Below, piece after piece: positions 25,441 through 37,219 of a DNA stretch of 64,000 nt. The first letter of the stretch is position 1; each line of letters opens with the position of its first letter. Position numbers and translations under genes: made by a program. This DNA is from Geosiphon pyriformis (taxonomy: Eukaryota; Glomeromycota; Glomeromycetes; Archaeosporales; Geosiphonaceae), in the NCBI GenBank assembly GCA_016748015.1, contig JAAOMT010000480.1, forward strand, positions 622,101-686,100, in the 5' to 3' direction. The notes below the pieces were generated by a model that was not told the DNA's origin, did no database searches, and was given only the letters and a program-made list of their open reading frames with translations.

Positions 25441-28201
25441 AGAACATCTTAGAAAATTATAAAAGTAATAATTATTAGAACTATAAAAATAAACTACTTG
25501 TGATTTAGAAAAACATTATATTATTACTTTAAAAAAAACTTAAAAATACCAACACACTTTTTCTAATTAATAAAAAAATTAAGTTATATATCTAAAAACA
25601 GTATTTTCAGTTAAAAAAAAACATTAAAATCCAACTTCAAAGAATTTAAGTTTGACTCTAATAATAATACATAAACTATACAAAAAAAAATTTTATTTAT
25701 AATTAATAAAAAATTGAAGTTTTATTTATTAACAACTTTTTTATATTATCAAATTTCAAAAAATAGAATTTTACTTAATTAACTTATTAAATCACAATTA
25801 AAAACTCTAAGAATTTTTATTTTTGGAACTTTAACTGAAATTTTAAAACTAAATCTTTAAGGAAATATGAATTTTTGTTTAAAAGTTTTACTCTAACAAT
25901 TAGTAATTCAATTGGTAGCACTTTTTCTTAGACACAACTTTTATTATAATTTCTAACTAAATTAACAACTATCTTTTTAAAAAAAATATTTTTATTACAA
26001 CTTATTATAATAATTAACAAAAAACAACAACTAATTTTAAGTTCAATAAAACAATTAAACATATTTCTTTCAATATTTTTTTTATTAACAACTAAACAAA
26101 TTTCTATTATTTAAATCATGATTTACAAAAATATCACTAAACTGAAAAAAAATTTTGGCAAAAAAAAATTGCATATATATAGATTACAAAAGCTAAAAAA
26201 GCAATTACAATTAACAATTAAAATAAAACCAGAATAATTTAAGTCTTATCTTTCTTTTTAATCAAAACTATAAACTTGTAACATCAAAGTTTCAATAAAA
26301 AACTGACTAACTTTGTTATCTTTAAACTTGTTTTTTTACAATATTTTTGCAATTTAAATATGTTTATTAGACTATAAAATTAATTTAACATAATAAAACA
26401 GAAAGATTACAAAACTGTAATTACTTATTTTAAAAGATTTAATCAAACTTTTTGCCAAATTTAGGCAATTAAAAAAGATTATTATATTTCAAGTCAAATT
26501 TTTAATTAATTTATTAAGAAACTAAAAAACAGTATTCTTTAATCTGTTAGATTCTAATATCTTAGAAACTTATAAAAGACAATAATATTTGTTCATAATT
26601 TCGAATTAGCAAAACAAAAAGCTAATTATATTCAAGTTATTAATTTAACCATAAATAATACTTCAAACATTAATACAAAGCTTACCTAATTAAGTAAAAA
26701 ATTGATTCAAAAAATTAATGAATTCTTTATCAAAAATTTAGAGACTTATTAGCCATTATAATATAAAAAAAATACTAATAAATACTAATAACAACAATAT
26801 TACCAATAATAACAGCAATTCTAAAAACAAAATTCTCATAATTGTTATTATTGTTAAAAATCTGGTCACATTATAAAAGATTTTTACAAAAAATTATCAG
26901 ATTATAATTGTAAAAACCAATATTAACAACAATTCAAATATTCATAATTTATAGAATTTCAATATTTTTTGTCTTTATATTAACAATTCTAATATTTACT
27001 TTAATTATTATAAAATTATTATTAATATTTATAAGCAATATTACAGATATCATTTCAATAGTAAGTTTTATCATATAGCAATCCAAGATTTTGAACTATT
27101 GACTATAATTAAAAATAGTAAAACAACAATAAAAATCAAACTCAACTTATTACAATACTATCTCAAACTATAAATTATAGCAATTTATTATTTTAAACAT
27201 CTTCAACAAAATATTCAAACTAAGTTTTATATTTTAGTTTTATGAAAACTTTGAATTTTGGTAATAATACATCTTTAAAAAAAAAAACTATAATTAAAAT
27301 TACCAATTATTATTTTTTAACAACAATTAAGTCATCTTTAATACAATTTTTTCTGCCATAATTATTAAAGATAATATACTTGCTGCCATATTTTCATTTA
27401 ATATTAACAACTTAAACATTACTGATCTTTTTAGCAGAACTGTTATTAACCAGAACAAACCAATTATAACAATGTACATTAATGCCAAAGTAGAATAAAT
27501 AAACATTAAACTAATATTTAATAATAAATTAATAAGCAGCATAATTATAAAACAATTCATAAATCAATTAAATTATTGAGTAGATTAGTTTTTATTAGAC
27601 TATTTTTAATAATATTATACAATTACTACCAAAATAATAATAGTAAATAAAAACACTAAAACACTAATAAGAAAAATTAACACTTTTTTCTTTGAAATTA
27701 ATAAAATTAAAATCTTAATAAAAATACTTATTATGAAAATTATTTAGTATTAAATCTTTATAAAATATAATTGGTTAACTAAAATCCATATTACACTTGA
27801 TTAAAATACACAAAAACTTCAGATTATTTTTAATAAACAATATATTAAAGTACTTGTTATGTGTGAATATTTTAAAATAGTCTTAAAACAAGTTTTAATT
27901 AAATTTGAAAAACTTACTTTTTAATCAATTTTGAAAACTTATTAAGTTTTTTAGATTAATAATTTTAAAACAGAGCTATAATCATTGTTACCAGACGAAA
28001 TTAGAGATATTGTTTAGCATGAAGTTACCCTTATAAATCTTATCATTAATTAGCATATATTATCGTTTCAAATTATCACTTATTACAGTAGCAAAATATC
28101 CAAAATTATCATTTAATTAATAACCCAATTTGTACATAACACAAATGTAATCTAATTGCAATGATCAATTATGCAATACCCCGAACTATATAACATTCAA
28201 A

Positions 28202-28320
28202 AAGTTTGCCGAAATTTGTAAGAAATTTGCCGAAATAATTGATAGTTTGCTGAAATATTTAATAGTTCGCAGAAATAACTTGTAGTTTACCGAAATATAT
28301 CTTTAGTTCAGCAAAATTAT
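28202..28320 (+). promoter_or_regulatory. Six-copy motif array in U3, 20-21 bp period
   Basis: The 8-mer GCCGAAAT and variants begin at 28208, 28229, 28249, 28269, 28289 and 28310, giving spacings of 21, 20, 20, 20 and 21 bp, each introduced by AGTTT or AATTT. Two DNA helical turns separate neighbouring copies, so all would face one side. The array lies about 50 bp upstream of the TATA box. The same array is recognisable in the LTRs of Gypsy A and D and at 34550-34660. I infer binding sites for a transcription factor. Confidence 0.6.
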
Positions 28321-28367
28321 AGAAAATAGCAAAGTTCAAGTTCATAGAATAGTGTTATGACAAGTTG

Positions 28368-28376
28368 TATAAAAGA
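28368..28376 (+). promoter_or_regulatory. LTR TATA box
   Basis: TATAAAAGA within GTTGTATAAAAGAAGAGCTT, conserved (as TTTTATACAAC on the other strand) in the LTRs of Gypsy A at 44591-44601 and 53531-53541. The U3/R start would lie some 25-30 bp downstream. Confidence 0.6.
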
Positions 28377-30990
28377 AGAGCTTCTTTCTTCAAGAAAATG
28401 TATCTTACTTCAGATTTAATAATTAGAATCATCCTTTACACATAAAAACAAAATAAATATCAAATAAATTCGAAAAAGCCAAATTCTTAATTACTTCCTT
28501 CGAAATTAACCAATTCTTACTAACAGTTGAAATTGATTAGCTACCAATTTCAGTAGACTGTTAAAGCACTTCCAGGTCTGGATCTGAAACAACTTCCATA
28601 AATTACCAGTTTTACTTTTTCTTTTACATTTCTTTTATTCTCTTTCTTTTCTTATTATAAATCATTTGGGTAGCCTATGGACAAGAATTCCTGTAGAAGA
28701 GTTGACTTTTACAGCAAAGTAACTACACATTTTAGTAAGCTTTCAGACAAGCAATTCCTGGGAAAGAGTTGACATTTACTACAACATAACTATACAAAGT
28801 AACTGGCATGGAATTGGCCATTCCACTTATAAGCCCAGCAGTTCAAATTATAGGAGATAATTTGAAGATAAATTCAGTTATCGGAGGTTCAAACACTTCC
28901 CATAATCGTGAATTAACAGCATTACAACAAACATACAAGAGCTAAGAAGAGACCAAAAACCTCCAGTAACATCATCTTTTATATAAGAAAAAAAAGGCAA
29001 AAAAAAACTAATAAAGAACTACAAACATTAATATTAGTTTATTTAACTTTGAAATAAAAAAATCAATCATATCAATCTTGAAATTAATTTGTATTGATTA
29101 TAAAAAAAGTTATTTTTAATAGATACATGTGTTAAAAATAATAAAATATAATCAATTACTATCAGATACTATTACTATCTTTATATACTAAAACAATTTA
29201 AGTAATCAAAACAACAAAACAAATAGAATAATATGTTTTAAATATGACAAAATTTTATTAAATAAAAAACTATAGAATAATATTTCTGGCAAAAAAAAAC
29301 ATGTGACAAATTCTGTTAATATATTATTCTAATTAATAATTAGACCCAAAAAAAAATTTTATTTATTATAGTCTATAGTTAAACAATAAATTAACTAGAT
29401 TTATATCTTTATAATAATAATAAAATTTAGAAAATAATTATTGTAAAATGAAAAAATGCTATAAATAAGGAAATAAATATCATAAAAAATGTCTTGGTAA
29501 TTATAAAAAAAATGAATAATTTATTTATTAATAACTTTAAAGTATTTTAAGACCAGTATTAAAAACTTATTATTATTTAAAAAAAACAAAAACAAAAACT
29601 AGCCAATTTTAATACAAAACTGTACAATTATTGTTTAATTTTTTGTTATTTTTAGTATTATAATAAGTATAATATTTTATTTAATTTATTTTTATAAATA
29701 CTTTATTCTATTTTTAAGCTTAAAAAACTTATAAAAAAGTACACATTAGCAACAAAAAACATGATATTTTAAGAATTAAGTATTGTTATCAAAATAAAAC
29801 AGTACCTTGTCTATTTTAATTTCTTTAAAAAATTAGAACTAAAATATTATAACAATAAAAATAAAGACATATGTTTTAAAAAAACATATTCAAATAATGC
29901 TAGATTTAATTTAAGATATCTCAAACAATTTTTTATAGTTATAATATCTTATTTTTTTATAAAAATAGATTTAAAATTAGCTTTAAGAATTTTCATTAGT
30001 ATTATAATCTAAATTGCATTCTAATTTAATCTTATAAATAAAGAAATTAATATTAAAAAAGAAATAATTAATACTAGATATATTGAAAATATAATTATAA
30101 TATTTTAAAACAATTTTGATAAGTCTTATATAATTAAATCTTAAAAAAAAATCGCACAAATTATCTTTCTATTTTTCATACAAATTTTTTAACTAATTTT
30201 AGTAATTATGTAAAAAAAATTAGGTTTTATTACTTAAGAAATTCAAAAATTTAAGTCAAGTAGAAAAAGAAATATACAAGTTAGTTTCGTAAAAAACACT
30301 AATAACAAAGTAAAATTTATTTATATTAATACTGTTATTTTTATTTTTTTATATTAACAGTACATTTTGAAGATTAATCAAAAAGTTCAAAACCAAGTTT
30401 TACTATTTAATATGGTCTTAAAAATCTGTTTTCTAATTGATATTGCAAATTTGTATATATTTATCAAAGTTTATAAATATTTTAATATTCTTATTCACAA
30501 TTTTACTAAAAATATTATTAAGATTTTTGAAAAAACTCTCATTAATTCTATTATTTTAGATATTTAAAATTCTGAAAAATCTTTAATTTTACACAACTGT
30601 TCTTATTTTGCAATATTATTTTACAAATATAAAATTTGCTAAAAAAAAGCTATTTATTTATTATAAAAAAATCAATAAACTAAACTTGAAAAATTTAAGT
30701 ATCCTATAGCAAATAATTTATTAAAAGAAACAACTTAATATTATATTATAAAACAACATACTAATTGTATTTAGTATTTAAATATTGTTTAATTATACTA
30801 TTAAACAATTTACTAAAGACAATTATAGTTAATAATATAAAACAAATAACAAATTTACAATTTAAAGATCTACAAAAAGCAATACTTAATACAATAATTA
30901 AATATTATACTAAAAAAACAATTTTTATAAATACATATAATTTTGCAAAAACTTAATTCTAAAAAAAAAAAAATACTACTCAAGTAAAAA

Positions 30991-31995
30991 AACCAATCTA
31001 AAGCTATTGAAAAAACATAATTAATACATAATAATAAAGAAAAAATATAATAACATAAAATAATACAAAATAATATATAATAATTTAAGATAATATAAGA
31101 TAATACACAATAATATGAAATAATACAAAATAACTAGTCATAATATAGAATAATTAGATATAGCATAAAAGAATAAAACAATAATAAAAATAAGTAAACA
31201 ATAGTTAATAATAATAAACAATTAAAAGCAATCTTGTAAAATTAAAGAATATATATAAAAATAAGTAGTTTTAGCAGATAAAAAAGAACAAACAGAAAAC
31301 AAAAACCAATTTTCTTTTAAACATTTTATTTTTAAACTTAATAAATTCTTTTATCTTATTTTTTTTATATTTTTTTATTAATTATTAAATAAAATAATAT
31401 TTAATTTACTCATATATAATTTTAGAATTTATGTTGTTAAAATCAAATTAATCATTTTTTTTTACTTTTGTTTCAGGCCAAATGCTATTAGCATAAACAG
31501 TTTTGGAATCTAAATAACTTGGATTAATTATTTTTAATTATGATAATTAACAATAATAATTTTTTTTCTTATTTTTTTTTTTTTTTTTTTCTTATTTTTT
31601 TTTTTTTTTTTTTTTCTTAATTATTTTTTCTTTTTTGTGGAGTGACAACATTAAAAATTAACTGTCTGAAAATAAATTTTGTAATAATTTGGTAAAAGAA
31701 AAAAGCTTTTCTTAAGTTTAAATATTAATTTTATTTTATTTGCTTATTAAAAAAGTAAAAAAACAACACCAAATCTTAATAACTATACTTAATTAGCTTA
31801 AAAAAAAATAGCTCATATTCACAACTGTAAATTACTAAAATACATATTTGTATCTTATAATTAAAAAACTTTATGAATAAATTTATATATAACAAAAATT
31901 TTTAGAAACTGATACTTTCAATATGTTTTTTATGTATTTAAAAAAAACTTTACAGCTCTCTTACTTAAATTTAAAGCACTAAATATTACCATAAT
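30991..31995. other. AT-rich stretch with simple repeats between Gypsy C and LINE3
   Basis: No gene. 31020-31160 is an array of degenerate units of about 15 bases (AAGATAATACACAATAAT and variants). 31561-31640 is an almost pure T tract broken by short CTTA units. TCAGGCCAAATGCTATTAGC at 31474-31493 is the only normal-looking sequence, and I do not recognise it. The stretch from 31480 to 31640 has the same order of sequence as the Gypsy B LTR middle (41630-41735), but the similarity is weak. Confidence 0.4.
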
Positions 31996-33640
31996 ACCAT
32001 ATTAAGTTTATTTGTAACAACAGTTTTTATATTTGGTCTTAGTAATGTTTTATCTTATACTTAGCTATAAAATTTAATTTAGTTTTATTTCTAATAGTGT
32101 TCAATAAATAAGACACTATAATTTATAAAAACTTAAAGTCTAAATTTTGTTTATCTTTAAACTTTTTAAATAATGCAATTCATTATTTTTTTTGTATGGC
32201 CTAAAAATTTTTAAATAGATACAAATTAAAAGCAATTTAGCTTTTGTGCTAAGTTTTTTTAATATATATTAGACTGTTTATTTATTTATAAATTTTTTAA
32301 TTTACAGATTTTAAGTTGGTTTTTTTATTATTTTTTATACTATTTAGTCTATTTTAAAATTAATCTATCAAACAACTTTTTGGCCTGTATAGTTCATATT
32401 TTTTATAATTATAATTTGTTTTTGGTTAATTTTTGTGTTTAATATTTTGTTTTTAGAATAAAATCTCAATATTAATAGTCTTAAATAAATTTGTTTTCTT
32501 TAAAATGTTTCATTTACTTAAACAGTTTGGTATTATCTTTATTAAACAGTTGTATAATAAAAAAAGTATTGTTTTTGGATAGAAAATTTTTAAATATTAG
32601 AAAAAATTAGATTTTTGGAATTTTGTTCCTAGTTGATTTAAATTTATTATCAAGTTTTTAAATAAATTGGCTTTTTGTTCTTTTAATTTTTTTTTAGTTG
32701 TTAGCTTTCAGTTCTTAAATGTTTTTGGTTTGTATAAGTTTGATTTGATTCATAACTAGTTGTTGAGTACTAATATAGCTTGTTTTTTTGTTTATATTAA
32801 TAGTTTTTTTAGCAATTTGAGTACTGTTAAAATAAAGACTAACACTACAGCTTTTTTTAAGAATGTAAATTTAAATTTAAGTATTAAAATATTTGAATTA
32901 GTATTTTTTATTATGGCTAAAATGTAGACTATTGTGTTTGCTTTAAAATATGTTCTCTTTTTTTGTGTAGTTGAATTATTTTTTAACAGCCAAATAGTTC
33001 TGAATACATGTTATTTGGAATTGGCTTTGGTTTTGGCAGATTTTTATAATTATTATTAAATTAAGTATTAATACATTGTAAATATTATTAAGAAAAAAAA
33101 CTTGAGTATTAAATAACACAAAATTAAAAACTATTTAGATGTTTTAAACAATGAAAAAGCTGATGTTTTAGTTAATACAATTTTATTCTCAAATGTAGTG
33201 TTTTTAGTTTATATATAAAAACATTTTTTTAAGATTAGTAATAAAATTCTTTTAGAAAATACAAGACATTTTGTTTATAAAATTTTTTAGGCAATTTATT
33301 ATACTTATTAAAAAGTTAAATTTGATACTTATGTTTTAAAAAACAACTTACTTAGAAATGTAAACTAAATTAAATTATTACTAGTATGGTATTTTAATTC
33401 TTATATGTTAACAGAATTTATAAACAGAGTTATAGCTAAAACATATTCTTATTTTATAAAGGTTTTATATTACAAATTGCTTATGGCTGTTTATAAATAT
33501 ATATATAATAAATATTACTATAATATTTTTTGTTTGTTTTGTAAAAATATTGAGTTTTTAAATTATGTTTTCTCTTGCAAATTGGATGATAAGTTTTATA
33601 AAAAACTGCTAAATATTTATGTAGTTATTTAAAAAACATT
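31996..33640 (+). pseudogene. LINE3 RT end, RNase H and Cys-rich tail
   Basis: 32085-32160 aligns with the end of the LINE2 RT (37230-37320 read on the minus strand). 32810-32960 translates to a decayed RNase H (SNLSTVKIKTNTTAFFKN, then KYVL), equivalent to LINE2 36430-36560. The open piece 33405-33632 is the tail (FIKVLYYKLLMAVYKYIYNK, then IFCLFCKN) with a CxxC pair kept. Confidence 0.6.
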
Positions 33641-33934
33641 TTTTGGTTTATTTAAATTTTTTTTATGTGTTTTATAATTATTTTTTTGGTGTTTTTTTGA
33701 CATTTTAGTATACTTAACTTTGTGTAAAGAGTTTGTTTTTAAGAACTAGTTTTAAAAATTTTTCTTAATTTTTAAAGATATTAAAATTGCCAATAAAAAG
33801 ATTATAAACTTTGTAAATAGTTTTGAATTGGCTCATAAAAATAATATTTGGTTTGTTTATTTTAAGCATTAAGCTTTTATAGAAAAAAGTGGTTTTATTT
33901 TGTGCAATAAAATTATTATTGTAATTGTTACTAA

Positions 33935-34864
33935 TATTATTAAAGGGTTTTTTATTCTTTTTTTAACGTTATTAATATTATTTTACTGTTAATTCTGCTG
34001 TTAATAAAAGTCAATAAATTTCTAATAAGCTAATTTCTTTTTTAAAGTATTTCTTTATACTTTAAATTATATTTGCTGCTGAATTTATAATAAAATAGCC
34101 AATTCTATACCAATTATTTATATAGTCATTTTGTGATAAAAATCGACTTTTTTACAAAAGAATTTTTTCCGTAAGCTTTTTAAAAATATGTGAGTTTTTT
34201 GCTGTAAAAGTCAATTTTTTTACAAGAAATTTCGACTGTAAACTACTTAATAATAATAAAAAAATTAAAAAAAATTAAAAAAAAAGAAATAAGAAAATAT
34301 TAAAGAAGTTATTAACAATTACTAAAATTAGTAGTTAATCAATTTCAAAATATTAATAAAAAATAATTAAGAATTTTTATGTTTTTTAAAGTAAGTTTTA
34401 TTGAAATTAATTTGTATAAAAGATACTAAAAATAATATTGGTTCTAATTAAGATATATTTACTTAAAAAAAAAGCTTTTTTTTATACAACTTATTATAAT
34501 ATTATCTTATAATTTAATACTCTTTTTTTTTTAATATTTTGGTAAACTAAAGATATATTTTGGCAAACTACAAGTTATTTCTGCAAACTATAAATTATTT
34601 TAACAAACTATTAAATATTTTGCTAAATTATTAAATATTTTAACAAATTTTAAATGTTTATATAGTTTGGTATATTACATAATTTGATTATTACAATTTG
34701 GTTATATTTGTGTTTTGTATAAATTAAGTTATTAATTAAATAATAATTTAAATAATTTGTTAAGATAATAAGTTATAAATTAAAATAATAATATATATTA
34801 ATTAATAATAAAAATTATAAAAATAATTTCAACTAAATAATATTTCAAATTTCGACTAATAATA
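33935..34864 (-). mobile_element. Solo LTR of the Gypsy A family, old
   Basis: A 930-bp LTR starts TATTATTAAAGGGTTTTTT (A: TGTTACTAGAGGTTTTT) and ends CTAATAATA (A: CTGATAACA). It is flanked by a perfect 4-bp duplication CTAA (33931-33934 and 34865-34868). It is inserted in the 3' untranslated part of LINE3. The 20-bp motif array and the TATA-like TTTTTTTATACAAC are still visible around 34480-34660. CpGs are rare, so it is older than the solo LTR at 27986. Confidence 0.85.
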
Positions 34865-34868
34865 CTAA

Positions 34869-35130
34869 TCTGTTATTTGTATTATTTGATAATATAATTA
34901 AGCTGTTTAAAATTACTAAAGTTTTTAAAATTAGTCTTAGTATATACAAATTATGTTTATTTTTTTAAGGTATTAGAAACATAATTTTTGTATATATAAA
35001 TATATAGTGTTGTTTTAATTGGTTTAAGTAACTAGTTACATATAGCTAAATACATAATTTATATTTAGTTAAAGTTATTTAGTTTAATATATTATATTAG
35101 ACTGTATTTAGATTTTATTTATTAAATATA
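34869..35130 (+). mobile_element. LINE3 3' end
   Basis: After the solo LTR the LINE3 tail resumes. GTGTTGTTTTAATTGGTTTA and GTTACATATAG match the LINE2 tail read on the minus strand (GTGTTGTCTTGATTAGCCTG, GTTACATATAG). It ends at TTTATTAAATATAAA near 35130, equivalent to the LINE2 terminus CTTGTTAAATATT. Confidence 0.7.
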
Positions 35131-35775
35131 AAAAAAATTAGTATAAAATTATTTTTATAATTTTTATTATTAATTTTTTTTATTAATATTTAACAAGTAA
35201 GATTCAAATACTGTCTAGTACAATACATCACATATAAGCAATCTAAACTAGGTGTAAATCATGCATTTTCTATATGTAACCAGCTATTCAGGCTAATCAA
35301 GACAACACTAAGCATCTATATAAACTAAAACCAAGTTATCTATACTTAAAAAAAACAAACAAAGTTTATAAAATCTGAAACTAATACCAAAAGCTTCAGC
35401 AACACCCAAAAATTTAATCATATTAGCCAAAATCACCAAAAAAAGCTCAGTTATTAAGATTGGAATAGACTCATTATATAGAATCAATCTATTTTTTTCT
35501 ATAAAAATCTGGTGTTTAGTACGAGCCAACCAGATTTTATCCCAGAATACAAGGCAGAATTTGCACACAAAATCCACAATTTTTTGGTTTGCAATCTTAA
35601 AATCTTTAAAAACAGAAAAAAACTTATGGTATCAACCATTGAAAACAAAATCTTTATATAGAGCCACATATATTGTAATGTCAGAAACACAGAAAGACAA
35701 CAACTACAACATACATAAAGAAAAATAAGAAAGACCAAAAAGCATTTTCTAATTAATCATATAAGTGTTTAGTAA

Positions 35776-35997
35776 TTAAGCATGAGCAACAAGATTAAAT
35801 AAGCAAGAAAAAGCATGGTTCAAGACCTTAACATCTCCACAAAACAAACATATTATACTGGGATAATATCTGTTATACAAATGCTTACAAACAGCAACAG
35901 AGAGTTGGTAATATAAAGTCTTTATAAAATATGTGTGAGTATTAGTAGTACATCTATTAATAAAACTAGTGGCCAAGTCGAAATCAAAATGCCACAT
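35776..35997 (-). pseudogene. LINE2 ORF2 Cys-rich tail
   Basis: FIKTLYYQLSVAVCKHLYNR is followed by YPSIICLFCGDVKVLNHAFSC, a C-x2-C...H...C pattern typical of the C-terminus of these LINE proteins, probably zinc-binding. The open frame is short, but the neighbouring pieces on both sides belong to the same ORF2. Confidence 0.65.
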
Positions 35998-36333
35998 TGA
36001 TAATAATCTAAACCAATTAACATCTACATACAGATTGTTTGCTACAACCCAAGAACCAAAACCAACCTTTCAGCATGTACAATAAATAGAATGGAAAACA
36101 TCACAAACAAAATATCTAGAATTACCAAAAACAATGCTACTACTAGCCTTGATATAACACTCTTTAATCTAATAAGAGAGGTACCAACCAGAAAGAGAAA
36201 CAGCTTTTATAAATACATTGGCATGTTTATTGCTCAAAACATCTAAATAATCTTTTATTTTATGCCAGCTGACATCCAAATTTTTTTCATGAATAATGTT
36301 TACAATTTGATAATATTTAACTCAACATTTGTT

Positions 36334-36714
36334 CTAAAAGTCTGAACACATCAAACCCAATTCTGATTTGCAAGCATCTAAAGCAGTCTGGCTGTTTAAA
36401 AAAAGTTGAATTGAACTTGAAGAAAGAACACATTTGAGCACCAGCAAAATAGCCTGCAACTTTGTTATAGTAAAAAACACCAAACCAGAAATCTTAACAC
36501 CTAAACCAAAATTAATATTTTCAAAAAAAACAGCCACATCAGCTCTTATGTTAATAGTCTCCAAACTACACAAAAATTCATCTGTGTAGACAGAAAGACA
36601 ACTGGCATTAACACTCAATAAACAATTACAGATAACTCTAAATTCACAAGAACCAAGAATATTTGATGAGCCAATGTTTTCTAAAAAAGAAAAACAAACA
36701 GAAAGAAAAGCCAC
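36334..36714 (-). pseudogene. LINE2 RNase H domain
   Basis: A 126-codon open piece. SVYTDEFLCSLETINIRADV carries the first catalytic Asp (YTD). TKLQAILLVLKCV is the second motif, with the usual Glu replaced by Lys (TEL to TKL, GAA to AAA). LFLNSQTALDACKSEL is the third motif, with Asp of FSDS replaced by Asn. Thus two of three acidic residues are lost by G-to-A. The domain would remove RNA from the cDNA hybrid. Confidence 0.75.
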
Positions 36715-37219
36715 ACCATTAAGAAAACAAACTAAAAGCTTGAACCAATTGGGAATTGGGTCATGTGGGTCTAATTTCTTTCACTTTTTGAATGTCTTTC
36801 AATTAAAAACTGTACCAATGTAGTTGCAAAGTAGGTCTACAAAAGCAATTTCATACTGCTAAAGTAAAAAGATACACTTAAAGTATATTGACTCACCAAG
36901 AACAAGCAATACAGAAATACTATTCCAAAACAAAAAACATTGATCATAAGACCATCCAAAGACAGATTATATTCTAGAAAAATATGAATTATACCAGCCA
37001 AGAAATTATTTGATAGATTAATATTAATACAAGCCAAAAAAAGCAAAAGGTGGTGTAGATACCAGTTAAGAATCTGCAAGTCATGTAATCTATGTACAAA
37101 AAAACAAACCAAAACTCCAAAAAAAATTGTAAAACAAATAATAAAAGCCAACTTGTTTTCTGCCTAAATCTCTTGAAAGTTTTTAAACTATATAAAAAAG
37201 GGTAGTGTATTGTATCATT

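Larger units (their letters stand above)
27986..28971 (+). mobile_element. Solo LTR of the Gypsy A family, young
   Basis: A 986-bp LTR begins TGTTACCAG, ends CCAGTAACA, and is flanked by a perfect 4-bp duplication TCAT (27982-27985 and 28972-28975). The body matches the Gypsy A LTRs in reverse orientation. About eleven CpGs survive, unlike the surrounding Gypsy C, so it is much younger than its host. A single LTR with an intact target duplication means the internal part was removed by LTR-LTR recombination. Confidence 0.92.
25441..30990 (+). mobile_element. Gypsy C: decayed internal fragment of the B family
   Basis: A plus-strand Gypsy fragment lies inside LINE3. Anchors to Gypsy B are FELAKQKANYIQVINLTIN (26605-26660; B has FEAAELKANYAQAVNLVIN), the zinc knuckle CNYCxKSGH (about 26845), the protease region (27330-27560), the zinc-ribbon neighbourhood (about 29280-29340) and the dUTPase motif region (about 30055-30090; B 56160-56220). 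It corresponds to B from about 42250 to 56950 without LTRs, so both ends are lost. The solo LTR at 27986 later inserted into it. The exact edges are uncertain by about 100 bp. Confidence 0.6.
22628..35130 (+). mobile_element. LINE3: decayed LINE, interrupted by Gypsy C and a solo LTR
   Basis: LINE coding sequence on the plus strand runs from an ORF1-type start to a 3' end homologous to LINE2. The readable parts are 22730-24560 (ORF1-type), 24560-25430 (endonuclease), then a break filled by the Gypsy C fragment and an AT-rich stretch, then about 32000-33640 (end of RT, RNase H, Cys-rich tail) and the 3' untranslated part split by the solo LTR at 33935-34864. About 1.7 kb of RT equivalent to LINE2 37400-39100 is missing, so the interruption was accompanied by a deletion. 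All frames carry stops. Confidence 0.7.

Noticed and set aside
28202-28320. Phased array as a CRISPR-like repeat.
   Set aside because: The units are 20-21 bp with no unique spacers, lie in an LTR promoter and recur in all LTR copies.
31561-31640. T tract as a polypyrimidine tract or LINE poly-A tail in reverse.
   Set aside because: No LINE body adjoins it in the required minus orientation, and no splice context is visible; it is best left as a simple repeat.
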